Program-made: the position numbers and the translations under genes
Source: Acidobacteriota bacterium
Lineage (GTDB): Bacteria; Acidobacteriota; Blastocatellia; Pyrinomonadales; Pyrinomonadaceae
Assembly: GCA_003222835.1 (NCBI GenBank)
Contig: QHXE01000516.1
Coordinates: 1 to 6,607 of the forward strand
Direction: 5' to 3'
DNA: 6,607 bases
The notes under the pieces: generated by a model
Told to the model about the DNA's origin: nothing
The model's database searches: none
The model's input: only the letters and a program-made list of their open reading frames with translations
In this document: one piece after another, positions 1 to 6,575 of the stretch
How positions within the stretch are numbered: the first letter of the stretch is position 1
How the letters are laid out: each line of letters opens with the position of its first letter

Positions 1-3000
1 AATTCACGGTGACGACAACGGGACTCGTTCCCGATGCGGCCGTGGTGGGCACAAGAGCAATGATCTGCGTATCGCTCCAGCTAGTGATGGACGTTGCCAA
101 CGCACCGTTGAAGCTAACTGTGCTAGTCCCTTGTGTCGCGCCAAAGCTTGAACCCGTGATCATTACTGACGTGCCGACTGTTCCAAGAGTCGGCGACAGA
201 CCTGTTACGAAGGGAGTCGTTCCCAGGGTGATCAACACATTGTCAAGGGTTCCCGTGGCGAGCGCCGCAGGCAGTCCGCCAGCAGTGTTGCTACTTACAG
301 CCAATCCCACGTAGACCGTTTGCGCCATGCTGATTGTTTGCGCGCTTCCCACCTGCGTCCAGGTGTTGCCATCCGGTGACGCGTAACCCGAAAATGAGCT
401 TCCGCCGCGGACTAATTTCAGCCAGTAAGGAAGTCCTGCATTGTGGCAGCCCGGTATGGAAGTGCTTCCTCCCGTGGTTGCGCGGTCCCAGAGGCATTCG
501 AGGTCCGTCGCTTGATAACCCACGAATGCACTTGTTGCTCTCGGATCGAGCGTCTCACGGATCATGGCACCGGCTTGCGTATACGTGCTGCCGGAGGCCG
601 ACACCACTCTGGCGACAATCGTGCCATTCCCTTGCAAAGACTGATACACGAAGTGCATTTGGTCGCTGGTGCCATAGATCTGAAGGCCCGAACCGTTCAC
701 GGTGAACGTTCCGTTCGTATAGGTTGCGCTGCCACCGTATTGAACTGGCCCCACGTCCTGGTCCAACCACGGTGTTGGCAGTGGATTCGCCGTGACGGTG
801 AACAGGACAGCGTTGCTGTCGTTCATCATGGGAGCTACCGCAACTGCCAGGTAGCCTGAAGTCGCCCCGGTGGGAATCGTTATGGAGATTGAGGTGTTGC
901 TCCAAGTGTTGATCGTCACTGGAGCATCGTTCAGCAAAACCAGACTTCCATTCTGCGAGGCTCCAAAGCCACTCCCATTGATTGCGACCGTACCTCCGAT
1001 CGATCCGGTCGTCGCAGACACACTCGTCATAACTGGTGCTGGAAGCGCAGTCGAATTGATCGACACATTGTCAAAGGTTGCGGTGGCGAGCGCCGCAGGC
1101 AGTCCGCCAGCAGTATTACTGCTTACAGCCAATCCCACGTATACCGTTTGCGCCATGCTGATTGTTTGCGCGCTTCCCAGCTGCGTCCAGGTGTTGCCAT
1201 CCGGTGACGCGTAGCCGGAAAATGTGCTACCGCTCCGGACTAATTTCAGCCAGTAGGGAAGTCCCGCATTATTGCAGCCGGGCACGGAAGTGCTTCCTCC
1301 CGTGGTTGTGCGGTCCCAGAGGCATTCGAGTTGCGACTGCTGATAACCCACGAATGCATATGTTGCGCTCGGATCGAGCGTCTCGCGGATCATGGCACCA
1401 GCTTGTGTATACGTGCTGCCGGAGGTCGACACCACTCGGGCGACAATCGTGCCATCTCCCTGCAAGGACTGAAACACGAAATGCATTTGGTCGCTGGTAC
1501 CACCGATCTGAAGGCCCGAACCGTTCACGGTGAACGCGCCGTTCGTATAGGTTGCGCTGCCACCGTATTGAACTGGCCCCACGTCCTGGTCCAACCACGA
1601 AGACGGCAGCGGCTGCGAGGTCACCGTGAAATACACAGGGTTGCTGTCGTTCATACTCGGAGCGACTGAAACTACCAAGTAGCCCGAAACCGCTCCAGTG
1701 GGAATCGTGATCACGATCGTGGTGCTGGTCCAAGCGTTGATCGTGACTGGAACGTTGTTCAGTGTCACCAAACCCCCGTTTTGGGAGTTTCCAAAGCCGG
1801 ACCCGCTGATTTCCACTTGACTCCCAATTGATCCGGTTGTGGCGGAGACATTCGTAATGACAGGAGCCAGGGAAGTGCTCGAAGAGACGGAAACGTTGTC
1901 AAACGTAGCTGTGGCCAGGGTGGTGTTGTCCTGACTGCACACCGCCAAACCGATGTACACGGCTTGTGCCATGGTTATCGTCTGGCTCGTCCCCGTCTGA
2001 GCCCAAGTCGTTCCGTTGTAGGAAGAGTAGGCAATGAAAGAGCTCCCGCTCCGCACCAGCTTTACCCAGTAAGGCAATCCAATGTTCACGCCGCTCTGGA
2101 GAGTAGTGCTTCCACCTGTGCTTCCACGGTAGGAGAAAAAGACGACAGACGATTGGTAATTCGCGTACCCGTTTGTGGACGCCGCGTCCAGCGTCTCTCG
2201 AATCATCACTCCGGCTTCGGGATAATTGCTTCCTTGAGCCGAAACAACTCGCGCGACGATGGTCCCGTCGCCCGACAACGGCTGATATACAAAATGCATC
2301 TGGTCGGAAGTGCCAGAGATCTGGGCACCCGACGCCTGCACCGTAAACGTCCCGTTCGCGTAACTCGCACTTCCAGCAATGCCGACTGAACCCACGTCTC
2401 CATCCAACCAACCTGCAGGAAGAGTTGTGACCGTGAAGGCTGGACTGTTCACGTTCTGACCGTTTACCGTCACTGAGAATGGCCCTGACGATGCGCCGGA
2501 TGGCACGTTCGCAATAATGTTCGTATCAGTCCAGCTTGCGACTGGGACAGTCGTTCCGTTGAGCGTGATCGTGCTACTGCCTTGTGTTGCTCCGAACCCT
2601 GTGCCAGCAATTGCGACTTCGGATCCCACGACTCCCGAAATCGGCGACAAACTGGTGATACTCAGAGTCTCTATGACCGTGAAGTTGATGCCGTTGCTCG
2701 AAACTCCGCTCGCGTTTACAACCACGTTTCCCGTCGTGGCTCCACTTGGAACGTGCGCCACGATGGTCGTAGCGCTCCAACTCGTCGGTGGTGCCTCCGT
2801 ACTGTTGAAGGTTACGGTGCTGGTACCCTGCGCCGCACTGAAGTTGGTCCCCGTGATCGTGACCGAGGTTCCAACGAGTCCGGAGGTCACTGACAGATTT
2901 GTGATACTGGGCGCGGGAACAACTGTGAAATTGACTCCGCTGCTCGCCGCTCCTGCGACCGTCACAACCACATTTCCCGTTGTTGCGCCTGACGGAACAG

Positions 3001-3976
3001 GGGCTCCAATGGCGAACGAACTCCAACTCGTTGGTGTCGTCGGCGTTCCGTTAAACGTCACCGTGCTCGAACCTTGGCTCGACCCGAAATTCGTCCCCGT
3101 TATCGTTACCGCCGTGCCCACGGCGCCCGTGGCCGGAGATAGCCCACTTATACCCGGGAGAACGGTAAAGGAGATGCCATTGCTAGAGACGCCGCTCACA
3201 CCGACAACCACGTTTCCCGTCGTCGCGGCGGACGGAACTGGAACCTCAATGCTAGTGGCGCTCCAACTCGTCGGCGTCCCCGCAGCACCGTTGAACGTCA
3301 CAGTGCTCGAGCCTTGCGTCGCTCCGAAGTTCGTGCCGGTGATGGTCACCGGTGTACCATCAGCTCCGGAGGTTACGGACAAATTTGTGATACTCGGCGT
3401 CGGAACTACCGTAAAGTTCACACCGTTGCTCGCCACCCCGCCCGCCGCCGTCACCACCACATTGCCGGTGGTCGCTCCGCTGGGCACCGTGGCCGTGATG
3501 CTGCTTGCTCCCCAACTCGTAATCGTCGTTGCGCTCGTCCCGTTGAACTTTACATTCCCGTTCCCCCGGCTCGGCCCAAAGTTCGACCCGGCAATCACTA
3601 TCGACGATCCCACCGCCCCGGTGTTCGGTGTCAACGACGTGATGCTTGGCGCCGCCGTGACCGTGAAGGTCACTCCATTGCTTGGCGAGCCAACAGTCAC
3701 CACGACGTTACCTGTCGTTGCACCTGGTGGTACCGTGGCGGTGATGCTCGAAGCCCCCCAGCTTGTTGTCGTCGCCGTCGTCCCGTTGAATTTAACTGTG
3801 CTTGACCCTTTAGTGGACCCAAAGTTGGATCCGGCAATCACTATGGACGATCCCACTGCCCCAGTGTTCGGCGTCAGTGACGTGATGGTCGGCGCGGCCG
3901 CCTGAGCGCCAATGACAAAGAAGAACAGCAAGGAGACGGCCAGGACTAGAGTCAGTTTCCACATGCGCACGCTCAT
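1..3976 (-). CDS. Secreted modular IPT/TIG and concanavalin-like (DUF1349-type) repeat protein, 3' end outside window
   Basis: The frame is open for 1325 codons from ATG at 3976 to the left edge, where it is still open. GGAGG at 3986-3990 lies 9 nt before this ATG; a second in-frame ATG 12 nt further on is less well placed. Residues 1-26 form a signal peptide (RMWK, then a hydrophobic core, then AQA before the cleavage site). Six IPT/TIG domains of 80-84 residues follow, starting at about residues 29, 110, 194, 274, 356 and 438 (pattern PxIT..sP..G..G..V.I.G..FG, tSW, vPsGattGnvvV, NGv.FTV). Next come a concanavalin-like module (519-704), TIG 7 (705-789), module 2 (790-980), TIG 8 (981-1065), module 3 (1066-1255) and a partial TIG 9. 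The modules carry GTSDQMHFVYQ, DGTIVARVVS, AGxMIRETLD, LPYWxKLVRSG and TATFDNVS, as in DUF1349/LamG-like folds. No catalytic domain is seen. I infer an extracellular adhesin or binding protein; a C-terminal enzyme or anchor domain could lie beyond the window. Confidence 0.93.
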   Translation of the reverse strand, partial: MSVRMWKLTLVLAVSLLFFFVIGAQAAAPTITSLTPNTGAVGSSIVIAGSNFGSTKGSSTVKFNGTTATTTSWGASSITATVPPGATTGNVVVTVGSPSNGVTFTVTAAPSITSLTPNTGAVGSSIVIAGSNFGPSRGNGNVKFNGTSATTITSWGASSITATVPSGATTGNVVVTAAGGVASNGVNFTVVPTPSITNLSVTSGADGTPVTITGTNFGATQGSSTVTFNGAAGTPTSWSATSIEVPVPSAATTGNVVVGVSGVSSNGISFTVLPGISGLSPATGAVGTAVTITGTNFGSSQGSSTVTFNGTPTTPTSWSSFAIGAPVPSGATTGNVVVTVAGAASSGVNFTVVPAPSITNLSVTSGLVGTSVTITGTNFSAAQGTSTVTFNSTEAPPTSWSATTIVAHVPSGATTGNVVVNASGVSSNGINFTVIETLSITSLSPISGVVGSEVAIAGTGFGATQGSSTITLNGTTVPVASWTDTNIIANVPSGASSGPFSVTVNGQNVNSPAFTVTTLPAGWLDGDVGSVGIAGSASYANGTFTVQASGAQISGTSDQMHFVYQPLSGDGTIVARVVSAQGSNYPEAGVMIRETLDAASTNGYANYQSSVVFFSYRGSTGGSTTLQSGVNIGLPYWVKLVRSGSSFIAYSSYNGTTWAQTGTSQTITMAQAVYIGLAVCSQDNTTLATATFDNVSVSSSTSLAPVITNVSATTGSIGSQVEISGSGFGNSQNGGLVTLNNVPVTINAWTSTTIVITIPTGAVSGYLVVSVAPSMNDSNPVYFTVTSQPLPSSWLDQDVGPVQYGGSATYTNGAFTVNGSGLQIGGTSDQMHFVFQSLQGDGTIVARVVSTSGSTYTQAGAMIRETLDPSATYAFVGYQQSQLECLWDRTTTGGSTSVPGCNNAGLPYWLKLVRSGSTFSGYASPDGNTWTQLGSAQTISMAQTVYVGLAVSSNTAGGLPAALATATFDNVSINSTALPAPVMTSVSATTGSIGGTVAINGSGFGASQNGSLVLLNDAPVTINTWSNTSISITIPTGATSGYLAVAVAPMMNDSNAVLFTVTANPLPTPWLDQDVGPVQYGGSATYTNGTFTVNGSGLQIYGTSDQMHFVYQSLQGNGTIVARVVSASGSTYTQAGAMIRETLDPRATSAFVGYQATDLECLWDRATTGGSTSIPGCHNAGLPYWLKLVRGGSSFSGYASPDGNTWTQVGSAQTISMAQTVYVGLAVSSNTAGGLPAALATGTLDNVLITLGTTPFVTGLSPTLGTVGTSVMITGSSFGATQGTSTVSFNGALATSITSWSDTQIIALVPTTAASGTSPVVVTVN
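212..1036 (-). repeat. Tandem unit B: TIG 8 plus concanavalin-like module 3 (825 bp)
   Basis: This unit encodes residues 981-1255. It is the second copy of the TIG plus concanavalin-like unit, one codon shorter than unit A. It keeps the pair of cysteines (about residues 1161 and 1177) found in unit A at 885 and 901. It is followed by a TIG of a different subtype (FVTGLSPTLGTVG), whose start resembles the N-terminal array rather than TIG 7 and TIG 8, so the duplicated block ends cleanly at about 212. Confidence 0.88.
1037..1864 (-). repeat. Tandem unit A: TIG 7 plus concanavalin-like module 2 (828 bp)
   Basis: This unit encodes residues 705-980, an NDSN-type TIG domain followed by LPSSWLDQDVG and a full concanavalin-like module. 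It aligns collinearly with the adjacent unit B at an offset of 828 bp. The longest perfect match I see is 61 bp: 1539-1599 here equals 711-771 in unit B. Similarity is high across the whole module (roughly 85-90 percent at protein level by eye), which points to a recent tandem duplication or ongoing gene conversion. Confidence 0.88.
1865..2422 (-). other. Concanavalin-like (DUF1349-type) module 1, diverged copy
   Basis: This stretch encodes residues 519-704. It opens with LPAGWLDGDVG and carries the module hallmarks GTSDQMHFVYQ, GDGTIVARVVS, MIRETLDA, LPYWVKLVRSG and TATFDNVSVS. It differs from modules 2 and 3 in the middle: the ECLWDR...PGC segment is replaced by a cysteine-free stretch rich in Ser and Tyr, and one unpaired Cys lies near residue 680. 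It is therefore an older or independently acquired copy. Confidence 0.75.
2423..3892 (-). repeat. Array of six tandem IPT/TIG-encoding repeats (about 240-252 bp each)
   Basis: Residues 29-518 of the large protein are six consecutive Ig-like TIG units with DNA starts near 3892, 3649, 3397, 3157, 2911 and 2665. Repeats 1 and 2 share an identical protein stretch from ITSLTPNTG through IAGSNFG. Repeats 3 and 5 share PSITNLSVTSG. This suggests internal duplication in at least two steps. Repeat 6 is the most diverged and ends in the LPAGWLDGDVG linker that opens the first concanavalin-like module. No cysteine occurs in these six domains. Confidence 0.85.
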
Positions 3977-3985
3977 AAGAACTAG

Positions 3986-3990
3986 CCTCC
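3986..3990 (-). promoter_or_regulatory. Ribosome binding site of the TIG-repeat gene
   Basis: The minus strand reads GGAGG, then 9 nt, then ATG at 3976. This strong Shine-Dalgarno match decides the start over the in-frame ATG 12 nt downstream. Confidence 0.8.
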
Positions 3991-3992
3991 AC

Positions 3993-4010
3993 GGCTTTGA
4001 GGTCAAAGCC
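3993..4010 (-). promoter_or_regulatory. 18-bp palindrome abutting the ribosome binding site
   Basis: Arms GGCTTTGA and TCAAAGCC are perfect and separated by 2 nt. In RNA this would form a 7-bp stem with a tetraloop, ending 2 nt before GGAGG of the TIG gene. There is no U-tract, so it is not a classical terminator. It could be a protein-binding operator, an RNA structure affecting translation, or an mRNA processing or stability element between the two genes. The symmetry is seen directly; the function is inferred. Confidence 0.5.
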
Positions 4011-4047
4011 GATCGAACGACTCTCCATCTGACGGATGATGGGCTGA

Positions 4048-5100
4048 TCATGGCGAACAGGCCGGAAAGTTGTAATTGAATGAGACAGCGTCAACACCCA
4101 GGGCTCGCGATGAACTCAATCCGCGGGCAAAGCAGTCGTAGATGTGCGATTCGAGAAGTTTCCCGTTCATATCCGTCACTGAAAGAATTCGAGACAGAGA
4201 GTCGTAGGCAAACGAAATCGTAGTTAAGTCAGGATTCGTAACCTGGCTTAGTCTGTTTTGCCCGTCGTAGGCATAAGTCAGGCTGATCCCGACATCCGAC
4301 GAAACACCGGTGACCAAGTGGCTGGATAAACTCCCATAAGTAAAGGTGAGGTGGCGTGACGCTGGATCGGTAACTGTCACGAGCCGATTTGCGCCATCGT
4401 ATGTCAGTGCTGTGGTATTTCCGTTCCGGTCGATAATGGCCGTCAGCATTCCGCTCGTGCCGTCAAAGCGTCTCTGCTCTCCATTTTGAAAGGTGATACT
4501 CCAGTATGGAGTGGCCGTGCTGGGTGTTATAAGTGAGGCCACGACGTTCTGAGGTGCGGCAAGACTCCATGGTCCAGGAGTGTTGCTGGCGGTCCCGAAA
4601 GACCATACGCTACCGTCGCTGCGCAAGTATTTTATGTAATGGTCACTCCCCACGAACACTTGTTCGTCGTATGTTGAGAGCCAATTAGGCCCAAAAAGGC
4701 CAACTTGAGGAATGTCTATAGGCGGCGGAATACTGTTCCATGTTCTAACCAGGTTTAATCCGCCTGCCAGGCCAGGGATACGAATGTCTTTTTGCTCGAT
4801 GTAAGTGTTGCCTGTGGCTAAAGAGATAGGACTTCCGCCGGAAGGACATTTGGAGCATGAAGGCTTCGCCGGTGCACACGATGAGTTAAATGCCCAGATT
4901 AGATAGGTGTAAGTCCCAGGGTATGGTCCGAAGTAAACCCATCCGATTGGAATCGACAGGGGGAAATAATTGGTCGTAATGTAGGTGCAAGGGTTGTTGT
5001 TTATCAAGCCCTGAGCCGCCGCACCCGGACTAAAAACACAGCTCAATACAGCCAAAATCAACACCAAGACACAGCGTTTCAAGAACACAAGCACCTCCAT
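4048..5100 (-). CDS. Short exported RHS/YD-repeat protein (probably truncated)
   Basis: From ATG at 5100 the product is 350 residues. The frame also opens at GTG 5112, and GTG 5088 has GGAGG 5 nt upstream and would give MFLKRC; the start is uncertain among these. A signal peptide with a Lys-Arg n-region and hydrophobic core ends at AAA before QG (about residue 29). A Cys-containing stretch follows (about residues 38, 75, 82, 85). Next is the RHS N-terminal signature SPISLATGNTY...IRIPGLAGGLNLVRTWNS (about 90-123, DUF6531-like). YD-type repeats lie near 216-323 (ALTYDGANRL, YAYDGQNRLSQVTN, FAYDSLSRILSVTD). RHS proteins usually exceed 1000 residues and carry a long YD-repeat barrel and a conserved core; here the frame stops soon after the fourth YD motif, and the sequence past the stop does not look RHS-like in any frame. 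Either the gene is 3'-truncated or it is a stand-alone short version. It lies 71 bp upstream of the TIG gene on the same strand, probably in one operon. Confidence 0.85.
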   Translation of the reverse strand: MEVLVFLKRCVLVLILAVLSCVFSPGAAAQGLINNNPCTYITTNYFPLSIPIGWVYFGPYPGTYTYLIWAFNSSCAPAKPSCSKCPSGGSPISLATGNTYIEQKDIRIPGLAGGLNLVRTWNSIPPPIDIPQVGLFGPNWLSTYDEQVFVGSDHYIKYLRSDGSVWSFGTASNTPGPWSLAAPQNVVASLITPSTATPYWSITFQNGEQRRFDGTSGMLTAIIDRNGNTTALTYDGANRLVTVTDPASRHLTFTYGSLSSHLVTGVSSDVGISLTYAYDGQNRLSQVTNPDLTTISFAYDSLSRILSVTDMNGKLLESHIYDCFARGLSSSRALGVDAVSFNYNFPACSP

Positions 5101-5285
5101 TATTTCGAGCACACCCCTAATGACTCAAAAGAAGGCCGTACATTGCGGGCGAAGAATCTCGGCTACGGCATTGCCAATGAGAACCACTCATCATGTCGCT
5201 GAACAAGGACGCAACTTCACTTCGGCAGGGTCCGAGAAGACCATTTGAAGCTGCGGGCCGGCGGCGATCAGACGTGAAGCCACTA

Positions 5286-5314
5286 CTTGTATGTTGATAA
5301 AACTGTTATGTCAA
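5286..5314 (-). promoter_or_regulatory. Candidate sigma70-type promoter for the RHS-TIG unit
   Basis: Reading the minus strand, TTGACA (5314-5309) is followed by a 17-nt spacer and TACAAG (5291-5286, 4 of 6 matches to TATAAT). It faces the RHS-like gene and would give a leader of about 175-200 nt. The -35 match and spacing are good, but the AT-rich context makes chance matches easier. Confidence 0.4.
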
Positions 5315-5345
5315 TAGTTATTGTATTATAAACTGACAACTTACC

Positions 5346-5354
5346 TGTGGATAA
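5346..5354 (-). other. Consensus DnaA-box sequence in an AT-rich tract
   Basis: The minus strand reads TTATCCACA, an exact match to the DnaA-box consensus TTATNCACA. A one-mismatch relative, TTATCAACA, lies in the same orientation at 5292-5300. Both sit in a markedly AT-rich stretch (about 5286-5376). An isolated box can occur by chance, so origin or regulatory function is not established. Confidence 0.35.
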
Positions 5355-5378
5355 AACAGGAAAACTATCAAAAAAGGT

Positions 5379-5396
5379 GGTTTCATCGGTTTCATC
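5379..5396 (+). repeat. Perfect 9-bp tandem direct repeat
   Basis: GGTTTCATC occurs twice back to back, next to the AT-rich tract and DnaA-box sequence. In the weak plus-strand frame it encodes GFIGFI. It is too short to classify as an iteron array. Confidence 0.5.
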
Positions 5397-5414
5397 AAGG
5401 AAAAGAACGGCGGT

Positions 5415-5963
5415 ATGTACAGCATGTTCTATGTTGGCGCGGAGCGCCCGGACCTCACCAACCAAATATCCGAGCGTGCGGCCCGTCGGGAGCACGCAAG
5501 GGGCATGGAAGACGTTAACCTAAAGCGCGGGAGCATGGCTCCGGTTCTAAAAGGTCAGACGCTTGCGGACGCGTCACTAACCTGGGCAGCCTACCGCAAA
5601 GAACATCGACTAGACGGCGAAGGGAAACTCTCCTGCGCAAAGCCGTGTTCGAGTATTTTGTTCCCGAGAAGTGCGCTCGACAGAACAATTAGTGGCTCGG
5701 GCGTACACACTTCTTCCGCGTTAGCATTGTTCCCCCAGCGAGAGCCTCTCCGAAAGAACCTTCCCTCAGTGCGAGTCTGTCGCGATTCCTGTTTCCATGT
5801 CATGCTGGAAAAGGTAGCTTTGGCCTTGGTGCGAGACATGCATGGGCCGTTCGAGGAAATGCAGCTCTACGGAGGGTGGCTCGCGCTCCCGGTCTTCTCG
5901 AACGCCGTTTGTGGACCGCGACAAGCGCAAGTGAAAGAGCCCAACAATAAATCCACATGGTAG
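5415..5963 (+). CDS. Doubtful hypothetical protein, possibly a decayed gene
   Basis: This 182-codon plus-strand frame is not recognised. The first 70 or so residues (MYSMFYVGAERPDLTNQ, then charged segments such as SERAARREHARG and WAAYRKEHRLDGEGK) look protein-like, and the frame is open upstream to about 5355 without a start. After about 5624 the translation becomes Ser/Pro/Cys-rich and unconvincing. The frame one base back continues more plausibly (LLRKAVFEYFVPEKCARQNN) to a stop at 5690-5692, which suggests a frameshift in an old gene. The ribosome binding site is poor: AAGGA lies 13 nt upstream. It could equally be non-coding sequence that is open by chance. Confidence 0.22.
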   Translation: MYSMFYVGAERPDLTNQISERAARREHARGMEDVNLKRGSMAPVLKGQTLADASLTWAAYRKEHRLDGEGKLSCAKPCSSILFPRSALDRTISGSGVHTSSALALFPQREPLRKNLPSVRVCRDSCFHVMLEKVALALVRDMHGPFEEMQLYGGWLALPVFSNAVCGPRQAQVKEPNNKSTW

Positions 5964-6428
5964 GCGGAGGGACTTGGGCAGCGCAATCCTCGTCGCTTCC
6001 ATGTCATCCAACGGATTTGCGGTCGCGGCGACGATGTCCGCGGCTAAGTCCGGCGCAATTGCTCCGCGCTGTTTGTTGATCCTCCGAAGCATCTCCGCGT
6101 CGTTCGTGGTCAACCTTGGCGGATGCAGTTCGGACGACCGGTGGTGTCGTGCACGTAGCCCTATTTGTAGCCAATTGAGAGAGGGTTTGAAACATGCATG
6201 TGACGCCGATTCAGCGGCTTATGGGATTAATGGCGCGGCTACGAACCGAAGGGTCGATCCGCGGGCTCGGCGAACGTAGTAAGAACGTAGTACAAATGTT
6301 GGAAAGTTCTGATAAATTCCATACAAAAAGCGAAAAATGAAGGAGAAAACGGTTTGCCTCGATTTATTACAACTTGTCACTTTCTAGGAGGTTGCGTCGG
6401 CTCCGGCAAGATTTAGTAAATTTGGTTC

Positions 6429-6478
6429 CCAGCTTTGCAAGCAGGGGGTCGCCGGTTCGATCCCGGCCACGTCCACCA
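6429..6478 (+). pseudogene. 3' fragment of tRNA-Ala(UGC), with CCA end
   Basis: The sequence reproduces positions 27-76 of a tRNA-Ala. An anticodon stem (CCAGC against GCAGG, one A-A mismatch) encloses the loop TTTGCAA with anticodon TGC at 6436-6438. Then come the variable loop AGGGGTC, the T-arm GCCGG-TTCGATC-CCGGC, the acceptor strand CACGTCC, discriminator A and encoded CCA (6476-6478). The expected 5' acceptor strand GGACGTG and a D-arm are absent upstream, so no complete tRNA can fold. A tRNA gene truncated at the anticodon is the usual product of site-specific integration into a tRNA gene, so this is a candidate attachment site. Confidence 0.75.
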
Positions 6479-6524
6479 ACCATATTCGTTTCAATGAAAT
6501 ATCGTTGAAGTGTCCCTCACATAA

Positions 6525-6575
6525 CCCCTGCCACTCAAGCAGGGGGTCGCGGGTTCGAGTCCCGCCAGGTCCACA
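6525..6575 (+). pseudogene. Second, diverged tRNA 3'-like fragment
   Basis: This copy shares CAAGCAGGGGGTCGC with the tRNA-Ala fragment at a 98-bp offset (6536-6550 against 6438-6452) and most of the remaining 3' part. Its T-arm is GCGGG-TTCGAGT-CCCGC; the differences from the first copy in the stem are paired, so the arm still folds. The 3' end reads CAGGTCC-A then CAA, so CCA is not encoded. The anticodon-like hairpin (CCCCTGC/GCAGGGG) has loop CACTCAA and lacks U33. No matching 5' half is present. It probably derives from a different or diverged tRNA gene. Confidence 0.55.

Larger units (their letters stand above)
5113..6428. other. Gene-poor region between the RHS-like gene and the tRNA fragments
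   Basis: About 1.3 kb without a convincing gene. It holds the leader of the RHS-like gene, the AT-rich patch at 5286-5376 with promoter and DnaA-box matches, the doubtful reading frame at 5415-5963, and a direct repeat GAACGTAGTA at 6272-6281 and 6283-6292. The stretch from about 6280 to 6430 is again AT-richer. Other frames here show no recognisable family, and overlapping frames on both strands read as random sequence. The pattern fits a degraded or junk-rich island end. Confidence 0.6.

Noticed and set aside
334..1669. Repeated plus- and minus-strand frames in pairs (e.g. 334-705 and 1162-1533; 443-859 and 1331-1669)
   Set aside because: They are shadows of the duplicated units of the large minus-strand gene, which is why they appear twice with similar sequence.
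2517..3905. Long plus-strand frame of 462 codons, rich in Val, Thr and Pro
   Set aside because: It is antisense to the TIG array. Its periodic sequence mirrors the repeats on the opposite strand, and it has no independent domain. The minus frame has a signal peptide, ribosome binding site and clear TIG motifs.
3993..4010. Rho-independent terminator after the RHS-like gene
   Set aside because: The stem is followed by GTGGAGG, not a U-tract, and lies at the ribosome binding site of the next gene.
3810..4097. Minus-strand frame across the junction of the RHS-like and TIG genes
   Set aside because: It overlaps both real genes out of frame and shows no RHS or other motif, so it does not rescue a longer RHS protein.
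5766..6113. Minus-strand 115-codon frame with a protein-like N-terminal part (LAADIVAATANPLDDMEATRIA)
   Set aside because: It needs a TTG start with no good ribosome binding site, becomes unconvincing after about 50 residues, matches no family I know, and overlaps an equally weak plus-strand frame.
6272..6292. Short direct repeat GAACGTAGTA twice as the start of a CRISPR or iteron array
   Set aside because: There are only two 10-bp copies with a 1-bp gap and no further units.
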